Part shown: positions 45,143-53,300 of the stretch, piece by piece
How the letters are laid out: each line of letters opens with the position of its first letter
Numbering within the stretch: position 1 is the first letter of the stretch
Assembly (NCBI GenBank): GCA_947624205.1
Contig: CANQJI010000002.1
Location: 1-64,000, forward strand
Direction: 5' to 3'
DNA length: 64,000 bases
Source: an uncultured Akkermansia sp.
GTDB lineage: Bacteria; Verrucomicrobiota; Verrucomicrobiia; Verrucomicrobiales; Akkermansiaceae
Position numbers and translations under genes: made by a program
Notes under the pieces: generated by a model
The model's database searches: none
What the model was told of the DNA's origin: nothing
What the model saw: only the letters and a program-made list of their open reading frames with translations

Positions 45143-46105
45143 TTAGGTGGGGAAGAGCCTCGACTGAGCGGGGATCCTGCTGAGGATGTTGGACGGTTTA
45201 TCGCCGATCAGATGGATTGACATGAACGGATTCTGATCAAACAGCCCATCCGGGAAGACGTGATCGATGCGTGCCATCTGTTGACCCTCTGTATCATCGA
45301 TTGCCAGTTCCGTGCACTTGTAGTGCGGGCTGTTACAATCTTCGATATCGGACTTGTCCAGGATCTTCATGGTGCAATAATCCTCGATGACGGGAAGCGA
45401 CACGCCATACTGCTCCACCATGACATAGACAGCTTTGGATGCCGGGAATCGCATCTTCCGTCCACTGGTAACTCGGGTCACATCGTCGAAGCGATGATGG
45501 GTTTCCGGGAAGAACGCGTAGTAGCTCTCAGGATAAGAGCCGGCGCTGATCTCCTCGGTGATCACAATGGACCCACCCAGAATCTTGTATTCGGGTCTCT
45601 TCTGGATCGGCGTCATAATCCCATGGATCGGTTCGGCCAACAGGGTGTAGGCCTTAAACTTCTCGCGGCTCCACGCTTCTGTGAAGATGCGAGAAACCGC
45701 GACTTTCGGTTCCGTGGGAATGACCGCCACAAACTTGGACTGACTGAGACGATCATAGATGACACCGGTCTTGCCATTCATCTCCTGGACGAGAGCATCC
45801 TCCGGATTGCCATCCTGGCACAGTGCCTCGAAATCCTTTTCAGAATATACTTCGGCATCCAGAGTGACGGGACCGAGATTGCTGGCGTTCCTAGTCATGG
45901 CGAACTTCAGGACCGAAGCCGTGGACAGGCGCTCACTACCCTCTGTGGGTGTATCGTGCTTTGACTCAACGATCGTCAGAAACGGAGTAACCAGCCGAAG
46001 CCGAAGTTTTGCGTACATCGGCTCGGCATAGCAACTCAGTAACCAGAAGTCCCCAATGTCAATGAACTCTGTCCTCATCAAAGACAGATTGCTGATTGTG
46101 AGCAT
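45143..46105 (-). CDS. Hypothetical phage protein
   Basis: Long ORF. Confidence 0.8.
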   Translation of the reverse strand: MLTISNLSLMRTEFIDIGDFWLLSCYAEPMYAKLRLRLVTPFLTIVESKHDTPTEGSERLSTASVLKFAMTRNASNLGPVTLDAEVYSEKDFEALCQDGNPEDALVQEMNGKTGVIYDRLSQSKFVAVIPTEPKVAVSRIFTEAWSREKFKAYTLLAEPIHGIMTPIQKRPEYKILGGSIVITEEISAGSYPESYYAFFPETHHRFDDVTRVTSGRKMRFPASKAVYVMVEQYGVSLPVIEDYCTMKILDKSDIEDCNSPHYKCTELAIDDTEGQQMARIDHVFPDGLFDQNPFMSIHLIGDKPSNILSRIPAQSRLFPT

Positions 46106-46116
46106 GGGGACCTCCT

Positions 46117-47166
46117 TTAGTCGTCATCATCGTCGTCGTCTTTATCGTCCTTGACAATGTCCTTGACGATGGCCGTGATCTTGCCCTTGTAGTCATACTT
46201 GTCGTCGTTGATCAACGCCGTCAGTCTGGGCATCTTCTCGGGATCCAGCTTGCGCATATCGACCCGAAGATCGAAGCTGTTGTTGCGGAACATCCGCTGG
46301 ATCCTCTTCAGATACAGGTCCATCATCTGATGCTGGGTCTCGCTCGGAACTTTCTCGAGACGAGTCAGCGCGAACATCGTCAGAGAATCCCAGATGCGCT
46401 TCACATCAGGGCTCTTGAAGTTGCTCAGATGGTTGCTCCCCTCGAGCAAGATGAACAGGCAGGCCTCGGTGATATTCTTCTCACCAAACAGCCTTGCGAA
46501 CATCGGCGCCCAGTTGATGTCCTCAATCGGTTCCCGGGCATTTGCCGGAACTCGCTCGACATACTTGTAGATTACCATCAGGGCTTTGACAGTATAGAAC
46601 CCGATCTTGAAGTTGCTGATCATCTCGGGTTCCGGAGCCTGATACAGAATCGTACTGCAGAGCTCCTTCGGCAGGCCAGTCTCTTGGGCCATCTTCTTGG
46701 CCTGAGAGTTCACGATCTTCCTGGCAACGCGGATGACCTTGTTGAGCGCCGCATTGAACTCCTCAATGCTGTCACGCTCCCTCTCAGCCTTGGCCCTGTC
46801 GATCTCCCCATTCGCGACATCATCATTCAGACGCTTCTCGCGTTGAGCCGACGCCAGAATGCCAGCCGTGACGATGGTGTTCAGCCAGGCGGCTGTATTG
46901 CGGTCATACTTATCGAAGCCGTCGTTGATGATTGCATTCGCCAGGCACTTCAGAGCACGCGGGCGATTGATCAGGACATACATGGTATCGGAATCTTCCT
47001 TGATTTCGGTCGGGTTGATTCCGAGAGTCTCCGGCCGATAGATTTCCAGCATGAAGTCATGGTCGAACAGGAAGTTCGAGATGCGATAGGCCGCATCTTC
47101 CTTCGAAATTCGACGCTCCTTCAGGTCGTCCAGTAGGACGTTCAACGTATGGATCGTGTATTGCAT
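46117..47166 (-). CDS. Hypothetical protein with poly-Asp C-terminus
   Basis: Tail KDDKDDDDDDD; GGAGG RBS. Confidence 0.8.
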   Translation of the reverse strand: MQYTIHTLNVLLDDLKERRISKEDAAYRISNFLFDHDFMLEIYRPETLGINPTEIKEDSDTMYVLINRPRALKCLANAIINDGFDKYDRNTAAWLNTIVTAGILASAQREKRLNDDVANGEIDRAKAERERDSIEEFNAALNKVIRVARKIVNSQAKKMAQETGLPKELCSTILYQAPEPEMISNFKIGFYTVKALMVIYKYVERVPANAREPIEDINWAPMFARLFGEKNITEACLFILLEGSNHLSNFKSPDVKRIWDSLTMFALTRLEKVPSETQHQMMDLYLKRIQRMFRNNSFDLRVDMRKLDPEKMPRLTALINDDKYDYKGKITAIVKDIVKDDKDDDDDDD

Positions 47167-47219
47167 AGTGGGATTCCTCCTTGTTAGGATAGTTAGGAGC
47201 TCTTGGCGTCTCCGTGGGT

Positions 47220-47229
47220 ATGATATACT
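47220..47229 (-). promoter_or_regulatory. Promoter-like motif AGTATATCAT
   Basis: Upstream of 46117-47166. Confidence 0.5.
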
Positions 47230-47235
47230 TGAGAA

Positions 47236-48438
47236 TCAGAAGATGTCCGGAATGTCGCTCGCAACATCCTCGCTGTCATTGGCAATGGTAGCGATACCAA
47301 GGATCTGAGAGCGATGCGAACTATCACGAGCAGCGCGGATGGCACCCATCTCAGCCATCGTCTTGCTCATATCACCGACATCGCGCTCCTGGAAAATTGC
47401 GTTGCACTTCTTGGCAATCTCAGCGCATTCGTCCAGACGATCAATCGGCTTATTCATGCCAGACAAGATCACACCCAATTCGGCCGTGGGCTTGGAGACC
47501 ACAGCGTAATTGAGGAAAGTGACCAGCGGGTTGCCGATAAATTTCTCCAGTTCAGAGAAATCACCAGCCTTGCAATGCGGGTCATCCAGTTGATCAGTAG
47601 CATTGATGAAGATGCCCATATTGTGGACAACCTTATCACGCTGCATCGGAGCAGCCGGAGAACTGGAAATTGCCTTGACCATAATAGACTGCAGCGTTGT
47701 ATTCTCGGTTTCCTTCTGGGTGATCTTATCCTTGTGATAAATCGCGAGAAGCCCAGGCGTCGACAGGATCGACAGCATGTCATTCTCATCGATCATCCCA
47801 TAGGGAGAGCGATTCAGATAATCGCCACGGATCACGTTCATGCAGTCCACGATGTATTCCCCAGTACGGCGGAATGCATCTTCATTCGGATCGTCCTCGA
47901 AGTAATGAAGATCAGCCAGGATATAGGTCATGCCCAACTTCTCGTTGGTGACCTCGTTCATGCATTCGAGGGTGTTGTACTGAGCCTGCGCGGACTCAGA
48001 ATGTTTCGGAAGAATCCCGAAGAAGATCACGATCTTATTCGGATACTTCGCCATGATGCGGTTGGTCAGCAGAGGACCAGCGCCAGAGCCTGTGCCACCA
48101 GCAGTGCTTGCTACTACGACAACCACGTCGGCGGCAGAGACGACAGAGTTAAAATCGGGATTGTCAAGGATCGAGACAAGCTCTGCTTTCATGAACTCCT
48201 TGGCAATATTACGGTCTTTGCCGGCACCACGTTTGTTGCCGATGACCGCCGTGGGGATCTCCTTATTCAGGAGATGATAATCCAGGTCCTTGGCGCTCGA
48301 GTTGATCGCCATGACCGAGTGCCCAGCCTTATAGGCCAGGTCGGCTGCTTGACAGCCAGCGTTGCCGATGCCGATCATCGAAACCTTGAGTTTGGTGGAC
48401 TCTTTGATGATGTCGGACAATTGATTTTCGACAGACAT
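47236..48438 (-). CDS. FtsZ/tubulin-like GTPase
   Basis: VSMIGIGNAGCQAADL N-terminal P-loop-like motif, tubulin signature STAGGTGSGAGPLL. Confidence 0.88.
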   Translation of the reverse strand: MSVENQLSDIIKESTKLKVSMIGIGNAGCQAADLAYKAGHSVMAINSSAKDLDYHLLNKEIPTAVIGNKRGAGKDRNIAKEFMKAELVSILDNPDFNSVVSAADVVVVVASTAGGTGSGAGPLLTNRIMAKYPNKIVIFFGILPKHSESAQAQYNTLECMNEVTNEKLGMTYILADLHYFEDDPNEDAFRRTGEYIVDCMNVIRGDYLNRSPYGMIDENDMLSILSTPGLLAIYHKDKITQKETENTTLQSIMVKAISSSPAAPMQRDKVVHNMGIFINATDQLDDPHCKAGDFSELEKFIGNPLVTFLNYAVVSKPTAELGVILSGMNKPIDRLDECAEIAKKCNAIFQERDVGDMSKTMAEMGAIRAARDSSHRSQILGIATIANDSEDVASDIPDIF

Positions 48439-48491
48439 ATGATTGCTCCTTTCTACATCCCAGGGTGTAGTATAGTCCCGGGTGCAGCAAA

Positions 48492-48500
48492 ATGATATAC
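48492..48500 (-). promoter_or_regulatory. Promoter-like motif GTATATCAT
   Basis: ~54 nt upstream of the tubulin-like gene. Confidence 0.5.
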
Positions 48501-48684
48501 ACCCTTATCGGAAGGGCTTAAGAAGAGCGTTGGACAAGTTTCGAACTTTTCTATTAAGGGGAAAGGCCGGCAACTCCTTCCCCTTGGCCAGCGCCGCGTC
48601 TCTCGAAACCTTCTTGGCGTTTCTGTGGGTTCCAAACTGTTGATGATTCCTCCTTAAAATCTCAATACATTACGCGGCGTAAAC

Positions 48685-48720
48685 GACCCCCGAGTGATCT
48701 TTCTTCATCACTCGGGGGTC
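48685..48720 (-). terminator. Hairpin terminator
   Basis: GACCCCCGAGTGAT...ATCACTCGGGGGTC. Confidence 0.75.
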
Positions 48721-48728
48721 TCATTGTT

Positions 48729-49493
48729 CTATACGAAATCCTTGTCCTTCTCATTCAGACGATCGGTACGCTCCATATTGGCAGGCTGGGGCAGCATACC
48801 ACCAGAACCAATGATGTTGGTACGGAAGCCTTGCATGAGGAAGTAAATTGCCAAGGTATTGAGAGAAGTCTTGTTGGCTTTATCAGTCGTGATATCCGCC
48901 ATAGATGCATAACCATTCGCCGCTATCTGCGAGAGCATCTGATTCTTGGCAACCATATCATCAGAACGAGGACCAAGGAATTCGGCCAATGCAGCGTTGG
49001 CGTCAATGGCTAGCATGGAATAGGTCTCGACGTCGGTGTTACGAGCGTTCTTGTCATCGCCGATGACCTGTCCGGTAAGAGGAGAGCGATGCTCGATCGA
49101 AGTAGAACCGGAGTTCTTCTTCTCCAACATCTGCATCATACGCTTCTCGTGAACGTAGCCAACGGGAACCGGATAAGGCGTCGTAGCAACGTTGTCGTGA
49201 CTGTGGTTGATGTAGGGGAGATAGACGGTCTCATAGAGAGGAACGCCGAGATACTTTGCAGCGTTATCAATCTGATCATAGTTGATATCGCGCTCGTATT
49301 CGATGATCTCCAGATAGAATTGCTGCTTGTCATCTTTAAAGAATTGCCGAGCCCACTTATCAAATTGGGCGTCCGACATCTTATCAAGCATTTCGTGATA
49401 TCGCTTGGAATTGGCACCGGTGGGATCCAGACGATCCATAGTGCCGCAAAGAACCTTCATAAATTCTTTGCGCTTTTCCGCTATCGTCTTCAT
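48729..49493 (-). CDS. Hypothetical phage protein
   Basis: GGAGG RBS. Confidence 0.8.
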   Translation of the reverse strand: MKTIAEKRKEFMKVLCGTMDRLDPTGANSKRYHEMLDKMSDAQFDKWARQFFKDDKQQFYLEIIEYERDINYDQIDNAAKYLGVPLYETVYLPYINHSHDNVATTPYPVPVGYVHEKRMMQMLEKKNSGSTSIEHRSPLTGQVIGDDKNARNTDVETYSMLAIDANAALAEFLGPRSDDMVAKNQMLSQIAANGYASMADITTDKANKTSLNTLAIYFLMQGFRTNIIGSGGMLPQPANMERTDRLNEKDKDFV

Positions 49494-49505
49494 GGTATCC
49501 CTCCT

Positions 49506-50894
49506 TTAACGAGATTCGGCGACAGTGCGCACGAAATAATAGAAGATCGCGCGGCGGAACGAATTCAAGGTTCCAGCCGAGGTAGACGAGTGATAGGTCT
49601 TACTCCCACGATCCAGCCATTCATGGGTATACTTCTTAATGGTAATCACGTGGATGTTTTTGGAGTTACCAGACCGATAGACAGTCTCCGCAGTGAGCAA
49701 GAAAGACTTAGAATGAAGATCTTCGTCCCGAGCATTCGGATTCTGCTCAAAGAAGAGAGTAAAAAGAGAGCTATAGAAAGCTTGAACCTCAGAGGTCCGA
49801 TTCTCAGACTGGATTCTCTCCAAGGCATTCATAAGCTCATTGGGAGAGACTTTGAATACCTTTGCCCACCGAGTACATAGATCTCGGTCAATAGTATTGA
49901 CGAAAAACTTCGTCACGTACTTATCAGTGAGCTGAGAAATTCGTCCAGAGGAGAATTCGCGTTCCACGACATTGCCTTCCTCGTCGTGAGGATCACCCTC
50001 TTGATAGGAAACATTGCCAGCTTTATAATTCTCCATAAACTTCTTCTTGATTGCTGAGAACTGTCCGTTCAAACGAGTCTTCAGCTGGTTGATCAGATAC
50101 TCCACACCCCAATCGGAAGCTTCTTCCCACAGCTTGGTGTAGTTGTATTTGGTCTTGTCATTATCAGGATCTGGATCGAATACTTTATTCGCCAGCATCT
50201 GCATCATGACTTCAATGGATCCAGCTTTCTTCAAAATCATGCCAGACTGCAGATTGTCGATGGTGTAGACCATAGTGTCTACTGCACGGTTCTTGATCTT
50301 GTGAGGAAAGTTGGTATTGTATAGCGAGTAATACAAGTTGTACTCGTAGTAGCTCTTCGCCATCTCATAGTAAGTCTTCGGTCCACGCTTCTGATAATAG
50401 CGAACCACGAAGATCATGAGAACGCGGAAAGGCGTGATATTCTTCTGCTCTTGGACAAAGGGCGGCTTCTCCAGACTATCGATGATCTTCTGAAGTTCAT
50501 CCTTATCCACGCCACATGCAACAAACAGAGCATTCGCATCGCTATCGGTAAAGATCATATCATCCTTAATATAGATCGTGCTCAGGATGTTGATATTACG
50601 GTCGCGATACCGAGCAATGTATTGCATGAGGGCTTTTTCATTTTTAGGAAGATTTGCTTCAAGTTTCGGGTCAATGAATTCCCGAAGCTTGAAGGATTTA
50701 GTTTTGCGGTTGACATACAACTCGCGAAGCACACGGCGCTCTTCTTGGGCTTCCGCAGAATCCCAGTCATCCGGCTTCTCGAAGTGCTTTGCCTCAAGAG
50801 CCAGCGTGTAATTCCCATAAGCGACATAATCGCTCAGGGTTTCCAAGACGGGGGTTTTCTTCGGAGGAGTCTGTAGCCTATATGTGATGGCCAT
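49506..50894 (-). CDS. Hypothetical phage protein
   Basis: Long ORF, GGAGG RBS. Confidence 0.8.
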   Translation of the reverse strand: MAITYRLQTPPKKTPVLETLSDYVAYGNYTLALEAKHFEKPDDWDSAEAQEERRVLRELYVNRKTKSFKLREFIDPKLEANLPKNEKALMQYIARYRDRNINILSTIYIKDDMIFTDSDANALFVACGVDKDELQKIIDSLEKPPFVQEQKNITPFRVLMIFVVRYYQKRGPKTYYEMAKSYYEYNLYYSLYNTNFPHKIKNRAVDTMVYTIDNLQSGMILKKAGSIEVMMQMLANKVFDPDPDNDKTKYNYTKLWEEASDWGVEYLINQLKTRLNGQFSAIKKKFMENYKAGNVSYQEGDPHDEEGNVVEREFSSGRISQLTDKYVTKFFVNTIDRDLCTRWAKVFKVSPNELMNALERIQSENRTSEVQAFYSSLFTLFFEQNPNARDEDLHSKSFLLTAETVYRSGNSKNIHVITIKKYTHEWLDRGSKTYHSSTSAGTLNSFRRAIFYYFVRTVAESR

Positions 50895-50953
50895 TTGATG
50901 TGACCTCCAAACCAGTTTAAACTTAACCCCCTGTTTTTGGGCATTGGGGAGCC

Positions 50954-50993
50954 AAAAAAGAATGGGCCCTGTCGACTTGGGTCCATTCTTTTT
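50954..50993 (-). terminator. Rho-independent terminator
   Basis: AAAAAAGAATGGGCCC...GGGTCCATTCTTTTT. Confidence 0.8.
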
Positions 50994-50996
50994 AAG

Positions 50997-52058
50997 TTAC
51001 TTGACGACGATCTTCGGATTGGCGGCTTCGCCGTTGCTCGGAACCATCGCTTTGCGCTTGTTGACACGCGGCTTGATATAGACGGTTTTGCCACTCTTGT
51101 AGTGACGGACATGCCCCCGGACCTGCCACTTGTCCACCGTATAATGGCGTTCGGAGAAGTATCCGGTACCTTTCTCGGCGGCATAGTAGCGAGGACGCAC
51201 GGTGTGAGAGCCGGAGGTGTTGATGACTTTCACCTTCGGCGGAGTGACACCGCTCATTGCGGTTTCTTCAACAACCGGAAGCGCTTTCTTGGGTTTACGA
51301 CCGGGCTTCTTCTTGACCTTAACCGGCTTCAGCCCATCGGGCGTCCATCCCTGCATCATGGAATAGTTGACCAGCGACATAGTGACCAGGGCCGCCGTGA
51401 CCTGGTTCTTCTGGAAATCCTCCCAAGGCCCAGGCGTCCAATCTTCCCTCACTTTCTTAGCCAGCGCTTTCCAGAAGTCAAGATAGTTTGGACGGATCTG
51501 CTTCTTGTGACGGGTCGCAACAGACATGACACGGTAGTCTTTCACGACGCGGAACGGCGTGGGATAATCTTCAATGCTGGATAGCGGCTGATCACCATCG
51601 ACGCAGTAGACCTGTATATCCATGGATGCTACGCAGAACGAGCAATCTCCGAAATCGTGGAACGGCTTGATCCAGATCTCGAGATGCAACTTGGCAGAGT
51701 TATCGTCGTTGCCCAGGATCTTGATGAAATACTTCCGGACAGTGTCATTGGGAATCAGCCAGGTATTCGGGTAAGGTGGGACCGTCATCCACATGGCATC
51801 GATGGCAGGAGCATTGAAAAATTCGCCGCCACCGTTGGCCTCAATATTTCGGTACAGGTCTGTGAGGCCGACATTCAAATGGATCTCTGCAGCGCCATCG
51901 CGGTCACTATCGGGACGGATCGCACGATCCGCAATCATCATGGAACGGAGCTGCTTGGCGAAGGCTTCGGACATGTCGTAGGCAAGCTTAATATCACTGG
52001 CATCCATGACAAGGGCATCGGGATTGACTTTCATATAATTTCCGAATCGCAAATCCAT
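50997..52058 (-). CDS. Hypothetical protein with AT-hook-like basic segment
   Basis: KVKKKPGRKPKK; C-terminal WQVRGHVRHYKSGKTVYIKPRVNKRK; start after GAGGAAG. Confidence 0.78.
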   Translation of the reverse strand: MDLRFGNYMKVNPDALVMDASDIKLAYDMSEAFAKQLRSMMIADRAIRPDSDRDGAAEIHLNVGLTDLYRNIEANGGGEFFNAPAIDAMWMTVPPYPNTWLIPNDTVRKYFIKILGNDDNSAKLHLEIWIKPFHDFGDCSFCVASMDIQVYCVDGDQPLSSIEDYPTPFRVVKDYRVMSVATRHKKQIRPNYLDFWKALAKKVREDWTPGPWEDFQKNQVTAALVTMSLVNYSMMQGWTPDGLKPVKVKKKPGRKPKKALPVVEETAMSGVTPPKVKVINTSGSHTVRPRYYAAEKGTGYFSERHYTVDKWQVRGHVRHYKSGKTVYIKPRVNKRKAMVPSNGEAANPKIVVK

Positions 52059-52151
52059 ACACGCAACTTCCTCTCTGTTTTTATTCAAAAATAGCGGGTC
52101 CCTATTGGGGCCCGCAATCATGAGTGAATTTCGGATGAGGCCGGGAAGCTG

Positions 52152-52505
52152 TTACGCTTCCTCAGTCTCAACCTCGACGAACTTGCGGCGGGCGGTAGCC
52201 ATGAGCTTCTCGATCTTCTCGACAACCTTCTTGACGATGTGGAAGATGAAGTCGGGAATGGTCACGAGGTAGACCTCCATCTGGCCCTGGAAATTGGCGC
52301 CAAGGCGCTCGGCGATCAGCTGGCGGGCCGGGATGACATCGTCAGCCGCTTCACCAGTCTTGGCGTTGCGGACCATGGGGATGTCGGCGATCTTGCAGAC
52401 GAGGAACTCGACGACGGTTTGGAACGTGGCGGCGATGCCCATGATGGCAGAGTAGACCATGACGAGATTGAAGATGACGGTGGCGATTTTCTTGATGGTT
52501 TTCAT
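52152..52505 (-). CDS. Small membrane-associated protein
   Basis: N-terminal hydrophobic helix; AAAGGAAC RBS; conserved leader. Confidence 0.75.
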   Translation of the reverse strand: MKTIKKIATVIFNLVMVYSAIMGIAATFQTVVEFLVCKIADIPMVRNAKTGEAADDVIPARQLIAERLGANFQGQMEVYLVTIPDFIFHIVKKVVEKIEKLMATARRKFVEVETEEA

Positions 52506-52519
52506 AATAAGTTCCTTTC

Positions 52520-52610
52520 CTCCCGTTGTTACGTGTGGGAGCGCACATAATTTTATTTAGGGCCAAGTGAAATGTATTCTTGGTCCTTCTTATACCTTTA
52601 TAATATACCA
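52520..52610 (-). promoter_or_regulatory. Second copy of conserved promoter/leader module (GGTATATTAT + AAGAAGGACCAAGAATACATTTCACTTGGCCCTAAATAAAATTA + hairpin)
   Basis: Close match to 1188-1260. Confidence 0.6.
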
Positions 52611-52635
52611 GCCAAATCGCCCGACTTTACGATTC

Positions 52636-53193
52636 TCACTTCAGGTACTTCTGGAGGTAATACGCCGTCACGTATCGGCCATCCTCCAGTTTCAAATATT
52701 GGTACATAGACCCACATACGAAGTAGCCTCGTTTGGCATAGAAATGAAGAGCATCGGCGTCTGGGGCCATGCATACTAGACAAACTGATTCAACACCGTT
52801 ATTCTTGGCCACTCTTTCCAGCTCTTCAATGATAGCCGAAGCGATTCCCTGTCTGCGGTATTCCTTCTTAGTTGCAATATTGCAGATATCAGCGGTATGT
52901 GCTCTTCTCTTCTGACGACAGAAGTAGATAGCCCCGCAGCCTACATATTCCTTGGTTTTGCTATCCTCACAAATCAGATACAGAGCCTTAGAGCTTCCCA
53001 TATCCTGCTCGAGAGATTCTGCATTTTCCAATGCGAAGGTAGAAGAGAACTCGCCAGGAGCATCTGTGGAAGTATCCGGAAACTCTCTGGCAATTTCCTC
53101 AAAGAACTCGATGTCATTCGGAGAATCTAGCCGAGTGGCATTGCGGATCGTGTAATCACGACCACCAATCTTTCTCTCAGTAACGTAAACCAT
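52636..53193 (-). CDS. GNAT-family N-acetyltransferase
   Basis: ICNIATKKEYRRQGIASAIIEELERVAKNNGVESVCLVC. Confidence 0.88.
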   Translation of the reverse strand: MVYVTERKIGGRDYTIRNATRLDSPNDIEFFEEIAREFPDTSTDAPGEFSSTFALENAESLEQDMGSSKALYLICEDSKTKEYVGCGAIYFCRQKRRAHTADICNIATKKEYRRQGIASAIIEELERVAKNNGVESVCLVCMAPDADALHFYAKRGYFVCGSMYQYLKLEDGRYVTAYYLQKYLK

Positions 53194-53235
53194 GTAGCAA
53201 CACTCCTTTTCAAATTAAAGGTATCTTGGCAGCGA

Positions 53236-53246
53236 AATAATATACC
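53236..53246 (-). promoter_or_regulatory. Promoter-like motif GGTATATTATT
   Basis: Upstream of the GNAT gene. Confidence 0.5.
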
Positions 53247-53252
53247 ATGAAA

Positions 53253-53293
53253 TTTACACCCATATGCTCAGATGATAAGCATATGGGTGTAAA
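53253..53293 (-). terminator. Hairpin terminator
   Basis: TTTACACCCATATGCT...AGCATATGGGTGTAAA. Confidence 0.75.
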
Positions 53294-53300
53294 ATATTGC

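Noticed and set aside
47314-48495. 393-aa plus-strand ORF antisense to the tubulin-like gene
   Set aside because: Shadow ORF; opposite strand carries the GGTGSGAGP tubulin signature
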